Positions 12,153 through 28,957 are shown, counted from the first letter of the stretch. The stretch is 64,000 nucleotides of DNA from Aphis gossypii (GCF_020184175.1 NC_065531.1:82492604-82556603), one strand, 5' to 3'. Translations and numbers: made by a program. The notes: generated from the sequence alone by a model not told the origin.

Positions 12153-15100
12153 TATACGCGCAAGCCACCCGATTACACGCACTGTCGGTGATAGTCCGAT
12201 GAATAGTACAGTAATAATATTACACTCGAATTATTTCACACACCACTGACTATTAGTTTTAGCGGAAAACCATCGCTGTAAAATGCGTTTGGTAATAATT
12301 TTTCTAATTAAAGATATTTTATCAACAGAACAAAAAACTAAAATATAGGTAAATCAGAGAAAGTAAAAGATTAAATTCAATATAAGGAATAATAACAACC
12401 AAAAATATATAATATTATGGTCTTTTCATGTAACTTTGTACAAACAATGAAATATATACACAATAATATTGGAAAGTAAAAACATATTATGTTTTATACA
12501 TTCATTCTTAGGCAATTTTTCGTTTTGTTTAAATAACGGTTGTACTAATAAATAAATAAAAATTAAAACACAAAAAAAAAACAATTTATAAATGAACTTA
12601 AAAATAACAATAAAAAATATTTGTTTTAGAAAATATACCAACTATAATTATACATTATATATATGTGTGCATAGATTTGACAAACAACACGAATGAAGAA
12701 AATACTAGAATTTTCTTGTTAAAAATGTAAAATGTATACTTTAACTACCGTAAAGATTAAGTCTTACTGTTAGCAATAATTGATTTTTTTTTCTTAACTT
12801 AGTTGAATGCTCGACCTAATTTTATACAACTCAACAATTAGTTTACGTCAAAATGTTCTTTGTCAATCTGTCAGTAATATAAACGAGTATATTTTATCTC
12901 ATTCATAATCCTAAGAGAAATAAATTAAAAATAATAATTAGCTATTTTATTTGTTTAAATTCTAACCATCTGACATTTAGGATGATTTAAAATAAAAAAG
13001 TCCAATACATATTATTCTATATTTTTCTATTTATATACATTATATTGAAAATAATATTTTTGATTATGCAACCAACTAATAGTTAAATACACTGTATAGT
13101 TGCCACTCATTTGAAAATGTACATACCTACATTTCTTATAATTATATATTATTAACCATGTAAGTAAAATATCAAGAGTTGTAAATTTACAAGAATATCT
13201 TCATGATAATTTTGGTTGAAAAAAACAAATTCTAAATAATTTAAATAACACTAAAAATAATTATGTCTCACTTAACAGTTGAATACGTTACAAATTAATA
13301 TGCGAATAATTACGTATGTGACTATCTGACTATGTAATATAGAAAATTACAAAATTATTTTCTATGCGTATTAAAAGAAACAACAGGCCATAACGAATCC
13401 ATACATGCATGTATAATATACATAATAATAATAATTATATAATATACACGTATAAACTATAATATACACTATTAAAATATTAATAGTGAACTCGATTATA
13501 TATTTTTATGTATTTATATACAAAATATTATAAAATTAAAATAATTTCTTAAATAACTATTTAATATATATTATATGTTCTTAAAAGGAACAATTACAAA
13601 AAAAATTAAGGATAAAATCTTAGTTACATTAAAAAATTAATTTAATATAAACTTAAGAATATTATAATATTTTAAACAAAGGTATGACTGCAAGGGTGTA
13701 TATTAGTTTGAAACAGATGTCTTCGTGTTTAATTGTTACTTCTATTTTAAAATAAAATTAGTTATCATTAAGTCTCAAATAGCCTAACTATTTATATTAT
13801 TAGGTAGTATTTCAATATGACTTGAGGTCTTATTTCTGATTTTTACAAACGTGGTTTTAACTATCATTAACGAGTAGTTTTATTAATCCGATAAATGTAA
13901 GTATTTATATTATAATAACAGAATAACAACGAAATGTTTACCTTTCCCCTGACCTACTCCAGTACTCCATCCAAACATAATTGGATGATAATTATAATTC
14001 TAAATGATTTTTTTTTACGTTTCAATTTATTTATCATTCAAGTAAGTAAATATTACGAAAAATAATAATATTTCAAGTTTTTACATAATCTTATAATATG
14101 TAGATACTATATCCAGAGTCCAAATGAAAAACTCATAAAATAATATTAACAGCGTTTAAATAATTTTAAGTATAAAACACGTATAAAGTCATCAAAAAAT
14201 ATGTGTGAGTATAACCGCAAGTATGAACAATAATTTTATTACTTTAAAATATTTTGAAAAACTTTTGCATCAATATCATTGATTTATATGAAATTTGGGT
14301 GGAAAAACTAAGAATGATTATTATACGTTAATACGTCGATGTGCTGCAGTAAAACCAGAAAAGGGTGAATTCCTGGGGAAACGTTAATAACACCTACGGT
14401 ATAACTACATCGGCGTCACGTGGCATACATGCAACTCTCCAGTGGATCAATAGACCTGTGCCTATGTAGTATAATATAGTTGGCGTTTATTACTGGGGGA
14501 GAAAAGTTAGTTTTTGGCAGTGTGGAGAAGCGGAGGTTGTTGGGCGCATTGTTCTTTATGTGCGTTTGCCTCTGTTACCGTAACTGTAATTGGATTCTAC
14601 TACGGTACGACCGTGTGATTACGATGTCGAAAACGTCTCTTTTGTAAAACAACTCACAGAGGTAGGCAGTAGAACCCCACAAGCAATGTTTTCATTAAGT
14701 TCGGCACCAAACAAAATGAATAACTAATGCGATGGCGTTCCTAAAATATATCAATTCACATTTTATATATATCATATATAAACACCTAAAATTATGAAGT
14801 ATTACTTTTGTTTATAATAAAATCCAATACCTTATACCGTACTAGCCCATACTATGTATGTACAGTATAAATATACATTAAAGCTAAATACATGAAACCA
14901 AAGATTTCCAATTGATAAAATGAGTTATCAATGAAAATGTAAACAATTTATTTTAGAATTAGATGTTACGTAAAATGAAAAATTCCATGCAAATATCAAA
15001 AACGATTCTGCAAAATATATTAGAAATAAAATAGAAATTTAATTCTGGTATATTTCTTTTATATTCATAAAAAATAATTATATATGCCGCTATATTATAA

Positions 15101-18100
15101 TTTTTACTTTTTAACATTAAGTGTCCTCTTTATATGTATTTTTATGAAGTATATATAATATATATGTACTATATTGCTATGTTATATGAGAGTAGTGTAA
15201 GAACTAAAATGATATCAATAGTTTATTGTATTGTAAATAATATACAATTATATATAGATAATTTGATAAGAAAAAATATCCAGAAACATATGTATATATA
15301 TTTGTTGGTACTTTAAAATCAATTTTCCTTTCGAAATGTCATCAAAACTGTATGTAATGACTACCTATTGGATACTTACTACTTTCCTTGTCTACAGAGA
15401 AAAATTTATTCCATCTCTTAAAAGAGTTGTACGAAGAACATTTTATATTTTTTATTAGCCAATACAAAAATAAAAACAACATTCTTATGAGACATTTAAT
15501 CTTTGAGGATATTTGAAAAACTATTTTTTTCGTTGTTACCTAGTGGTATATTTCTTCTTAAACAATTTTTAAAACTATCTAGTTTAACAAAATGAAAAAC
15601 AATATTGAACTTATTTTACAAAAAATAAATGATATTCTTTAGATAATTCCGTTTTTTAAAAAAATTCCTATCTTATTATAAAATAAATGTAACACAAAAA
15701 TACAATTATTACCATTAACAGCAGTATTATCGATGATAGTTTACAATTTATTTTTATTTTCTCGAGGTTAAAATCATTATACCACTGTATATAAAAAAGT
15801 GTTCATTAATCAAAATTTATTATTATTATTTATTATTATTTTTATTTTTATTTTATAATTATTAATTATTTATTTAATTTATTATGCTAATAATGTAGAA
15901 TGGAAAATATATAATCAGTACAAAATTATTTTATTTACTTTAATTTTTTATAGGTTTAATCTCGTTGTAAGTACCATGTATTTAAATACAATTAAATATT
16001 ACCTAATTATAAAAAAAAAAACCTGTAACCAAGAATTAAGAAGTCAAAATGAATAATAATTTTCTATAATAGTATATATATTTTTAATACATTAAGTACT
16101 AAGCAAGTTACTAATTATATATTTAAATAGAATTTAAGTAATTATTCAAAATATTTGTAAGTATTTTATATGTATCAAGCATACATATCCATTATTCAGG
16201 TCAGTAAACTTTAACACTAATTACATAATATTATAACCAGCAATTGACAACGCCTGTGAATCAATCACGAAGGTTTGGTCAATGTAATGCTGGAGACGCC
16301 CATGTTCCGGTAAAATGTTATGAATATCCGGAAATACTCAAAAATCACATTTTTATATGTCATCTGACTATTATTTATACGATTCTATTATATTTAATAT
16401 GTTTCTAAAATAACAAATCGGAAAAATAGATTTTATTTTATTGTTGTAATTCAGAAATGAATAATAATCTACATTTATTAAATTATCACAAAATTTTTAT
16501 ATTCAAGTATTTTTTTCTCCAGAACTCAGCACTAATCGTTTGACGTACGTATTTAGGCTGATCAATGATCGTAAGATATCATTTTTCACCGGATGGTGGA
16601 GTATTAATAGGGTTTGTATGAAAAACTTTAAGAGACTAAGCACGTACCAGCTATAGTGAGCATGTATTTTATCTCGATGATATACCACATGGCATTTAGA
16701 GAAAGAAAGATGTAACTAAAACAGTACTAAATGACTAAATAAATGTGACCAGATTATATCAACTCCATAAAAAGTATTTAAAATACAAGAAAACTATTAT
16801 ATTTGTTTTCAAACAAACAATGGAAACATGAAAACCATACATTTCTAAATTGAAATAAATATTCAATTAATCAATATTCAGGTGTCATTTATTTCCTAGT
16901 TTTACCAAAATTATACATTTAATATTCATAAAATCGTATAGCATAATTCATAAAATAAAACAATTTATGCAACTTTTAAAAACACCACTTCAGTACCTAC
17001 GTATATTAAAAAAAATAATAACCTTATTTACGAGTTTAGGTAAACTAGGTACGATTTTTCATTGGTAAATACTATAGTATATCCAATTTCTATAGATTGT
17101 TATAAATGTAATACATACAATTAAATTCTGTCTAGCAGATATTTATTAAAACCAGATTAAATATCACATTTATTTATTGTTAAAATAGTAACTTAAATGT
17201 TTATAAATGATTTATTTTTTTGAAGTGCCTAAAACCTAAATACAAGCCATTTTGTAATTTGATTACTTAAAGTAAATATGCTTTAGATTACTTTTTAATT
17301 ATACAGACAAAATTTATATTTCTTTTTAATTTCTAAATGTTTATGATTTATTGAATATATTTTATTAGTTAATAAATACTAATATTTACTAATACCTATG
17401 CATTTACAATAAACATCTCATATACAGATAATATAATTAAATAAAAATGTAATTTTTCTCTTGGTTTCATTTATATATTTCCAAAGCTAGGTTAAGTTAT
17501 TTATAAATGATTAAACGTACAAATTTATTACGATATTAAAGAAAAAAATTTTAGTTCTCACCAAACCGAATAACATATTGTTATAAATGATTATGAAATA
17601 AATATCTACACAAATACAACAATACACTTGCACAAATCTAATGTTATTCATTCTACCCCTCCAAATGGCAGCTGATGGATTGGGTAATACATAAGCAGCC
17701 ACTCAATAGTAAATAGTTTAATTTATAATAACAATAATATTTAATCTAATAAATTAATAAATCTAATAATGTTAAGAATAATAAGAGGAAACGTTATAAC
17801 CTAACTTAGATTAGCAATCAAATCTTTTCCGGTCATTCAAAAAATATAAGAACAATATTCAAATTATATACAATTCGTAATACTCGTAATTACTCTTTCT
17901 GTATTATACTAGTTGCTACTATATATTGTAATGGATTACGAAATATCTGTGTTTAATTTTTAAGATTATCAAGAATTTTAAAAAATAATTATAAATTAAT
18001 ATTTTTTTCTAAAGTTTTTTGTTACAATAAAATATATTGCATACGATTTATAAAATAATTTAAACATTTATATTTTAAAATGTATAAACATAAGAAATGA

Positions 18101-21100
18101 AATAACAAAAATTCTGATTATGAGTGAAAAAGGGTTGAAGAATGTGTGAGTCCTTTCTAGACGTCACGTTAGGTTTCTATTTCAGCATATAATAAAAGGG
18201 TCGGAGGACTATGTAGCCAGCTAGAATCCAAAATTAGACAAACGACAACGACGACGACTTGCTGTCATCAAGCGGATTATTAAAAGTCCTAAACAGCAGA
18301 AGGGAAACGATATATCCACACGTGTACCAATGTACAACTACCGTATAATCGTGAACACGTGATATAGAACGCATTTAAGGCGTTGTATACAAACTAAGGA
18401 AAAAATCACCAGTTTTTTAAAATAAATATTACCTAATAAAAATTACAAAAATATTTTAAGTCATATTATCTGTAATCAGAGTTGACACTGAATCAGTAAT
18501 TAGTCACACTTATCAATTTAGGAGCCTGTATGTTTTAGGGAATTAATGATTATTATTGTCAATTTGTACGAGTTATAATTATAAATCCTCAATCAAAACA
18601 AAAATGTCATCTATAGTTCAGTAATATTAATGAAAGTTTAATACATTTTTTTATCTATATTCTGCTAAAATTATTTTCTTTATTTTCCTAGTAGTCGTAA
18701 TTAATCAAATATATTAAATATTTGCTCTAGAAAAAAAATATATTTTTAATAAATAGTTGCTCAATATTTTCTTATATTTAAAAAGCACCATGTTATTAAA
18801 TAAAAAAAGAATACCTAATGTCATTATTATTAATATTATCAATAAAAATGTATATTTTTAAATATAACTTAAAAATCAAGTATTATTATTAATTATTAAT
18901 CTTATGAGTAGTAATGAAAAGTTAATGATTGAATGATATAGGTAAATGATAAATAATATATGAAACAAACCTTTCAACGTATAATACATCATATTATAAT
19001 ATTTAATAAATTGCCATTATTTTATTCAAATCTAGATCTAATTTTATAGATGACACTTCATTATATGTAAGCATTCTAAAGTGCAGATGTTTGTCTGTAT
19101 AGGGCAATGGCGTTAATATACATTAATATAATACACAAAGTATTAGAATAATAAGTACTAACATTGAGAATATAACTTAGTTGCAAATGGTAAAGAGATT
19201 TATCACTTCATCAGAACGTGTTGTACGTAACTTAAGATTTATTATAATACCTAGCTTAATTCAAAAAATAATCATTGAAACAAAAATGTAACCTATGAAT
19301 GAAACCTACAATTTAGTAATTGATACTATAATAGTAAAAACTGATAAAAACTTAGGTACATGGAAGACTGTTTAATTTTTAATATAATCTGGAGGTTTTT
19401 AGTTATTATTTCATTAAAAAATAAAACATTTAGTAAAATCAAGTTATCAAGAAATAAAAAAATTCAAAAGGATAAAACTCATTAATATCGTCCTTCGTGC
19501 TTTTTATCATTAATCACCGTCAATGTATATACGTAAACTCGTTTATAAAAGGCATCATTGGAACATGTGTTTTAAAAGAGAAAATGTCAATTCTGACTAT
19601 TCAAAAAATAAAAAAAATAACTAAAATAATAAAATAGTGAAATGTTCACTAAAAAACATAAAAGTTTTATCATAATTGTAATGGAAATTAAGAATACTTA
19701 ATTATATAAAATGTAAATATGTAAATAATAAATTTTCTTTATACCTACTTAGTCATTTTCAATTCTTTCAAAGTAAACAATTAGTAAAAAAAGTAAATTA
19801 CTTAAATTATTATTCAAAACCACACAACTTATTTCATGCAAAACATATGATATTTTATATATTGTGCAATTGTGCATAGGTTATATGCATATATAATTAT
19901 ATAAGTATTACATACATCATTAAAAAATCGATATAATGTAATATGATGTCCTCTGAATAATAAAATTCAATTCTAAACAATTTCTCATAATATATTTAGT
20001 TCCATGAATCTTAATATTCCTATAAGAAAAACTAATTTTCGAATTATTTAATCTGTTCTGCCAGTTTATTAATTTCATTTACACACATAAAAAATCACAA
20101 TTGAGTCTTAAAATAAAATTCGTTACTTTGATAATTTATTAAATATTAATTTAAAAGCAAATCTCCCTTTTTTAAACTATATATAAAATGAAAAACATGA
20201 AATTTTGCTGCTAACTTGGACTTTTTCTACATACGTATTATTATTATTATTTCTTTATGTATCATAACATTCATAACTATACAGTAAATACCTGCTGCAG
20301 GTTTACTACATGCAAAGTATCGTGCTACTCTTATCGCATTTACACAAGTCTTTTGTTCATTAATTGTATAATAATGCACATATATATAAGTGTGTATTTT
20401 TTGTAATTATTCTCTCTGCCTACACCCTTTTCCATAAATATATACGGTGGCATTTTATTCCAACAACAAATATTTCCCACTACCAACCTTCCAACCCAAT
20501 AAACTATCACCTATCTTGAGTTCATATCTTGTTTGAGTTTCAATAATGCACGCAATAATACGCCTTACGAACAAAAAAATCTACTAACTTGTACAAAAAA
20601 ATGTACAGATAAATAAAATAAAAATTATAATATATTGTTTTGAAAAAAATTTAACTCTACAAAAATGAATACCATTCGTTGCAGGTATCTAATAAAATAA
20701 ATAATGTATCTAATAAATAATTGATATGTATTTATTTTACTATAATATGTATTATTGTACCAAATATGTATATCAAAATATATTGTATCTAATATCTGCT
20801 TGTATTGTAAATATCTTATCCAATTATTACTCTTTTAATAGCTGATTGCAATTTTAACTATAATACTTCCTTCCAAATATAAAAACACATATTGTCAAAA
20901 AAAAAAATTCAAATTAATAACATACTTGAACTTTGCACATCGAATTAACAATATGTTTACTATAACTATATATTTACTTCGATTACTATAAATTCAATTC
21001 TCAAGTTTTATCTAAATGATAAGAATTTGTTTAGTTTCATACTATTGAATATTGTCTGTAACAATTTTGAGATATTTATTGAAAAATTAAATATTAAAAA

Positions 21101-24100
21101 TTTATAAATCAAACAATTAAATATATGATTAAATTAAAACAAATTCCTTATGTATTAATGAAAAAATTAATAATCTGTTCATGTATATGTGGTAAGTTTA
21201 TTATTTTAATAAGTATTAAACTAGGTATATTCAAGAGATAATAACAATAACTAAATAATTTTTCAAACATTTTATAAGTAGTTAAATAAAATATTATTAA
21301 ATAATCAATAATACAAATAGTAGCATTTCTAATATTAATGCATTTATATTTAGAATCATTGTAATAAATATTATATCCTATAATACAATTTGATAATATT
21401 ATTCAAATGTGGGAAACAACCTACAACCTTACGTAAACTTAATCACGGATCCTTTTTTATAATTTTAAGGTATTTTTGATGAAAGATTTAGAAAAAAACA
21501 ACATTTTAATTTTTGTATACTCCACAAAATTAAAATTATTTAATCTATTCTTTAAACGTTTTTATTTTTATTATATATAGATTAAGTAATAAGTTTTTTT
21601 TTGGTTAAATACAGTTCAATAATAGTTATAATGATTGTAGGCTTATGAAAAACTATGTATTCTCTAACAAATTATATCATGTTCAACTTTGTAAAAAAAA
21701 ATGGCACCATAAGGATGAATTCATAGTCGTATACGTTTCTTAAATTATTTATGATAATTAATAAAATGAGCATCATTTATACCTATGGCCAATCTTTGTG
21801 TTTTATCATCACAATATTACAATATTATAATTCATACACAATAAATAAAAATAATAATATTAATAGTAATTATAATAGCCACGTGTGTATAATTTGCTTT
21901 AATACATACGCATACATACACACACATTCAATTTAAAAATGCCAGAGAGTAATGTTTAGAATAAAAAATACATGCTACGGAAACGGCGGCGTCTTTGTGG
22001 GAGACCGGTTTCAAGGTCTTGAAATAACTGGTTCGACAAAACCAACACCCTTTATGCCAGGTGGTTTTAGCGCCGTATCGAAACGTTGTCGACATTTTAG
22101 CACCCTAAAATATCCCTACTTTTTAGAAAAAAATAAACCAAACAAAAAAACTTCACAATGATAACAAATTTCAAAATGTTCAATAATACGAGTAAAAAAT
22201 ATAATTTATAATATTTATTAAATAGGTACCTATTAATCATTAAATATTAGTTATTTTTGTTATAAAATAGTGTAAAATACATTCTATACCTATAAAAAAA
22301 AAAGATAACCGGTAACCATATAGTTAATTTGAATTATTACTGATATTAAATACATCAAACAAACTATCAAATTTAATAATCAACTATAGCATAGAATACT
22401 AAAACGCTTTAAAAGGTTGTAACATAATAATCAAACTGTACTTGAAATAAATATACAATTATTTATTTTATAAATATTATTTAAAATTTATTAATATATA
22501 ACATTGTAAAGATATATTTTTATGTTTTTAAATTAAAAATATATTATGTATTTAATAATATTAATTTAATTTAAATTAAAGTTTCTAGTTTTATACTTCT
22601 AAGTATTTACAAGTTAAACTCGTATTTTCATTACACAAACTTATAATTACATCTAACATACTAAATTCACTAAACAATATATCTTCACAATTTATAATGG
22701 AAAATATGCATCAATTCTATTTAATTGATTTATTTGTTTTTGTATTTCTACGAAACCACGTCAATGTCATAAGATTATATTTTTTATATTGTTTTTCAAC
22801 ACAATATGATGGTCCCATTTTTTACCAATGTTATCCACTCAGCGTCTCAGTCGAATTAAATATACACAAATACAGAATCGACTAATTGTATCAATTGTTT
22901 TCAATAATCCAAACATGAACTAAAATGCACTTATTGTATGTTATAAAAAAGTAGCAGCACGTATTTGTACTTGAATGAATGTGAACTATGAGGTACCGTG
23001 GTGAATAAATTTCTAATATTAACCAGTATAAAAAAAAAACACGAAAATTAAATTCTTCAATGTGATTAAAAGACCATAAAAAATATTAAAACATTCATTA
23101 ATCCACCAATTAAATCTGGCAAAAAAATATTTAAACTGGAATCTTTTAAAATTATTTATACAAATGTGTACATCATTAAATTGCTATCTTTTTTTATAAT
23201 ACATAATTGGAGGTACCTATTATTCAATGATAATATAGTATTTATTAACCTAAATAAGTATCAAAGGATAATTTAATTAAGGATATATAAACTATTGTTT
23301 TATGTACCTCCACTCAATTTATTAAAGTCTTGGTGAAATAAAAATTAAACAAATTTAAACTTAAAAAAATTAGAAAAACTAAAAAGTTAATGCATACAAA
23401 TAAATTACACCTACATAAAATTAAAATTGTATTATTTTTGTTATAAAATAATATTTGCATTATTTATTTTATTTGTTTTAAAAGTATTAATGTTATTCAA
23501 ATTTTAAATACTAAAATATCTGCTTAGTAAAACAAACTCACAATAAAATATAATAGCAGGTACATTACAATACACCTTTCAAGTAAAATTTTTAAATAAT
23601 ATTAAAAATATATTTTTACATTCTATGATCGATACAATTATTCAATACTAATTAAAGTGTTAAAACTTTAGTAAGGCATTAAAATGTCTGACATTTCTTA
23701 AAGCCGTGTAAATGACTATTTTAACAGTTTTTAATTTAAAAATCTCAATGAAAATGTGTTAGCAACAGAATTATAAAATAAAAATGGAATGTTTAAACTG
23801 AAACAATTTTAAATGTTCAACGGTGGTTTAAAATTATATACACACCGTTAAAGGATTTATAAACAAATATACAAATTAGAATAATAAAAACTATAAATGT
23901 TACAAGACAACAGTTCCTTTAATATATTATATTATATTAAACAGTCAATGTATATTATCACCTCGAGATGTAAATTTATAACATTCCAAAATTAACTAAA
24001 TGAAAAGATATTTAAGAAAATATATTTTCTGGCAATGGACAAAGTTAGTATAGAACATACAGTATTAAGATCCTACGATTAGATTTTATTTATTACAAAC

Positions 24101-24349
24101 GTATGATCATATAAATATTAAAAACGCAATATAATGAGTTATGAAATTTATTAATTATTAATATATAGGTAAACAATTAAATTCTTTTTTTTATTAAATA
24201 AGTAGTTAAATCAGCATTCAAGATTCCCTACATCGTTATTCAATAATTTTAATTAACTGTCTGAATTCAAAATAATAGTTTTTATAAACACGTAATTTTA
24301 AATAAAATCGAATTTCCAAAATACATTTTCTATGAAGTCTTCTAGTATC

Positions 24350-24366
24350 ATATATATATATATATA
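24350..24366. repeat. (AT)n microsatellite
   Basis: An uninterrupted AT run. A GC-richer block that may be an old repeat follows at about 24,370-24,880. Confidence 0.85.
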
Positions 24367-25263
24367 AGTCTATTCGAAAGGTACAGAACCAAAATAATCC
24401 AATAAATCAAGACTGGTTGAAGTAAAGGTTCTATTTTTCATTATTTGATATCACCCCCTCATTTACCACTTTTTTGGTGTGCTCTACGACAACAAAATGT
24501 TGTATATATGGTTTCCAATCCGAAACCTAATTCAGTCGAGGAAATTCGACTTTTGGGGACCATAAAAATGAAGTACTAGCTGTTTTTCACTAAAAAGAAA
24601 GAAGTGTTTCGATAAAAAAAAACTGCAGTACTTTTTCAACGTCTTTTAGGTAATACGACTGATAAAAAACTAGTACCTAGACACTTTCAAACCAACGTTC
24701 ATACTAGTTTTTTTTTTTGCTTTTCTCGCAAACTAAATTTTTAATATATTCAATAATATAAACATTGTTCATTAGAGTTTGAAATGTCCAATATTACAAG
24801 TCTACAGCAAAATGAATCACTCTTAACAATAAAAGTATCTAACTCCATTTTCAATGATAACTCTTTGTTTTAATAAACCACGTTTCTGAATTATGGGAAA
24901 TAATTAAAATTAATAAGTACAAACAATGATACACAATTTATACTATTTGTAAAATAAATATACATCTGGAAAATTAAAAACTGTTGGAATGATTAATACG
25001 GAAAAATCTATTTGGTATGAAAAATTATTATTTTATTGGGAATAGAATAAAACGTAATAACAGAAAACATGCAGAACTCCTTAATAAGTATAAAATAAAA
25101 ATATTTTTTAAAAGTATTAAGTATAGATAAACATTATAAATTCTAAATTTAAACCAATAGAACTAACTGCTAAAATAAACTACTCGCGTATTATACTAAT
25201 GTGACATACCTACTATAAGCAACACATAATAGGTAATTGCTTAAAAAATTAAAGTAGTAATTT

Positions 25264-25307
25264 GTAGCAGTAGTAGTAGTTGTAGTAGTAGTAGTAGTAG
25301 TAGTAGT
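25264..25307. repeat. (GTA)n trinucleotide microsatellite
   Basis: About 14 GTA units with two single-base changes (GCA and GTT). Confidence 0.9.
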
Positions 25308-25696
25308 GCGCAGTCTTAACTACAGTAGAAATTTATTACACTTCTTAATAGTATTGAAAAATAATAAAATAAGTATTAAATAATATCATAAAATAATCAT
25401 TCATAATTAAAGCAAGTGGAAATCTTAGGAAAATTGAACAGGAAGGCGGAAAAAAATAGAATAGAAGTATAATTTTACTTAATTTTAGTGGTCTATAGGT
25501 ACCTACTCATTAATATTTAGAGTTCAAAGCGTAATAATTATTACCTATCAGTTTTTATTTTTTTATGCAAATTTAACATCTGCTAACTATTGCAGTATAA
25601 TTCAAAACTATATTTTGAAAATTTTGATGATCAAATAATTATATAATAACTTTTTTTTTTTTAATAACTACTCGTATTTACAATTCTACATTTTGT

Positions 25697-25723
25697 TAAT
25701 AATAATAATAATAATAATAATAT
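25697..25723. repeat. (TAA)n microsatellite
   Basis: About nine TAA units. They create the Ile-rich start of a spurious 64-codon frame at 25693. Confidence 0.9.
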
Positions 25724-27153
25724 TAATAATACATAACCATTCGAATCGTTTGAACCCAAAAAAATCCTATACACACAATAATAAGTTTTATCTAATTTAT
25801 AGTAGGTATAACCCACTAAAAGGGTCTTATGCTAGTTTTGTGGGTCTAGCATTATGTTTAAAAAACCTCGTACCACTTACATATTAATTTAAAACCAATG
25901 TAAGTTTAATAAAGCTTGAAAAATTGCGAAAGACCACAAACATTGGACCTTAATACCAAATCATATGAAAAATAGATACCTACATTAAATTTATAAGAAC
26001 AATATACTCCACAGACAATTAAGACAATTCTTTATCGTAAATTAATGTTTAACTTAAGCTTCAACTACAATGCTTATTATATTTAGCAGTAAAAATTTAA
26101 TTTTATTAAAATTTTAAATAATTGTATATTTATCATGTATATAATATTATTTAAATAATTTTGTTAATTTAATGAATTAATAAAATTGTTTATAAAATGA
26201 TGTTCATAAAATAAGTGAATAAAATTTATAGTAGAAAATTAAATACAAAAATAAAAATTAACGATATTATCACTACATAGTCAATTCTTTTATTAAGTAA
26301 GGTTAACTTATACTGAATCAAGTCAACGTTGAGTACCTACTAATCAACTGAATAAAACAATTTATAATGAAGACAATTAGAAGTATTTTAATTGTATATT
26401 CAAATTTACATCTTAAATGTTTTAGTTTTTTATATGATTGTATGCAATATTGGAACGCACAAAAATATTAATTAAAATGTGAATAGATACAGATACAGAT
26501 ACTATATAATTTATTGTTCTTTCTGAATTAAATAATTTCATAATATTGTAAGATGAAGTTGACAATATTTAGTAACCAATATCATAACCTTGTGAAACTA
26601 CCCCCTCCTCACAGGACACAATAATATATTACCAATCCATAACTGAACGTATCAATTATTTCACATTGTAATATATTTGCATACATTTATTGCGTACATG
26701 ATGTTTGAACGGTGCGCTAACCCGTAGGCAAGTCTAAAGGGAAGCACCTAAACACCACCATATTACACAATACACAGTACCTACACAAATACATGAATAG
26801 TTTGCACTCGCACACTCATATTATACACGATAGAATACTAATGACGCTTATATTATCTGTGTGCTCTTGAATGTTTAAGAACAGATCTATGAACGGGGCA
26901 CATTGCACGAATTAACCATTTCGTAATCATGTAGAGTTGTATACATTAGCATATAAATCCAAAGATATCCAACCCAGGTGGTCTTTTATAAACCTCGTGT
27001 TTATAGTTTATATTTCACTTTATTCCGTTCGGTAAAAGTGTGACTGCAATATATTTTGCTTAGTACAAAATTCGTCAGGATGCCCTAATAAGGATATGAT
27101 GTGGGAGGCTCAACGCACTTGCGTGAGGGTGGTACTATCTGTGTTATCATTTA

Positions 27154-27195
27154 AACATGGTTCGTGTTTACTGTATAGGTCGTATAAACCATGTT
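27154..27195. repeat. 9-bp inverted repeat, 24-nt loop
   Basis: AACATGGTT (27154-27162) and AACCATGTT (27187-27195) are perfectly complementary. The stem is too short for a typical microRNA precursor. Confidence 0.6.
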
Positions 27196-28954
27196 ATATA
27201 ATTTAAGAGTATTAACCATGATAAAGACTATTTATGTATTATCGAAGTTTAATTAATCATTCTTATCAATAATGGTACTTAAAATTATTGGATGTTAGCA
27301 TCGACACAACTTAATATCAACTTAGTATCACGAAAGAAAGAGTAAGACAGACGATATTGAGAGATAAACTGAATACAGTACTCTATGGTTATTAATTTAT
27401 TTGTTCGTCTAATACAAATGCTCGTATAAAATACATAATATTATATTTAATAAGAATACATATTTAAGTAAATGACAATGATACGCAATATATTACATAC
27501 AACTTAAAATAAAATAATAACGAATACTAAACCAAATAACTTTTAATTAATAAAATCTGTTTCGACTTCCATGCGAATTCTAAACTGCATAATTAAACAA
27601 ACTCTAGAATTATAAAAGCCAAATAACATATTTTTCAACTCCGTTCTACAGTTTCTGTAAAATATACTGGTAATTATTTGTAAATTTTTTTAAGTATTCA
27701 TATTTTTAAACACATGTTTTAACTTTGATATAAATATTTAATTATCTATATAACTAATTTAAAAATGAATACAATCACATTGTTATTCTAGCATAATCAA
27801 ATACTAAGTAAACCTTTGTTTTATTACAGTCACCCTCGAGCTCTCGTCATAAATATACACTGTCTCGTACACTGCATAGTCATATAATATCACAATCATT
27901 TCTACAAGGACGGTATAATTTCCGTGACCCGTGACAGGTATAAATGCAAAACACGCGGCCAAGAGAAGTTTATCATTCACCTTTCCCGTAGGACCAATGA
28001 ATAAGGAAAATTGCACTTTTTGATAAAAATGAAAAGGTAAGAATTTATGATCTTTATTTTTATTTATTTTAGTTTTTTACATTTACATAAAATTTTATTT
28101 TAAATTGTTATTATAGATAATCCATTAGATAAAAATAATATATTATATTAACAACTTAAATTAAGTGATAAACAATTATATAAAATATTAAAACGCAAAT
28201 TTTTATTAGACCGGAATTTCTTTTAATTAATTTTACAAATTTTAGATATTTAAATATTTTTTTAATACATAATTCCATCAATGAAACATCAATGGAAACT
28301 CGTTACGGCAGAAAGTATAATAGGTACACCCTTTTCATGTATTATGTACCTATCTAATTTGAATTTAACTTTGTAATATTTTTAATATATTATAATACTA
28401 CACACTAATACCTTGCCTAGTTACCTATGTATAAACCACAGATAATACCTATTTACACAATTATAGAATAAAGCTAAATGAATTACTAACGATTATCCTT
28501 CAAATAATGTAAGTCATCAATATTAGATATTCACTAAAAATAAAATTTAAATAATTTATTACATTTCATTTATTTTTACGAAAATGCAATTGTACCTACA
28601 TTCGTACCTTCGACTCTACACAGTAAATGTAATGATGGGGTTGTGTTATAGCTTATAACTACAACAGCGAAATATGATGGTATATTTTTGGTCTACAGCG
28701 AAAATCACGGCAGATCCGGAAATGCTATACAAAAGTGGCTGGTGTGAAGCCAAAAGAAAAATATAACAAGACGAATATTACAAGAATGACACACGTTTAG
28801 CTATGTAAATATTCGGTAACATACGAATCCACTAACTGAAACAACACGATCCTGTTTGTCAAGTAAACACAGCCGGAGTTAGCGGTATACACTATAATAT
28901 CATCGTCTCCCCTCTCGGAGACACGTGTTCGTCAAAAACGTTTTAGAAACTGCC

Positions 28955-28957
<3 letters not shown>

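Noticed and set aside
16233..16295. Imperfect inverted repeat CCAGCAATTGAC ... GTCAATGTAATGCTGG
   Set aside because: It needs a 4-nt bulge and a long loop; it is too weak for a microRNA or terminator claim.
21928..22161. Plus-strand 69-codon frame and a 55-codon minus-strand ATG frame overlapping it
   Set aside because: Both strands are open over the same GC-rich 150 bp, with no domain and no convincing splice sites.
27830..28035. Plus-strand interval with excellent splice sites (TATTACAG and AAAAG|GTAAGA)
   Set aside because: All three frames contain stops, so it is not coding; a non-coding exon cannot be shown from sequence alone.
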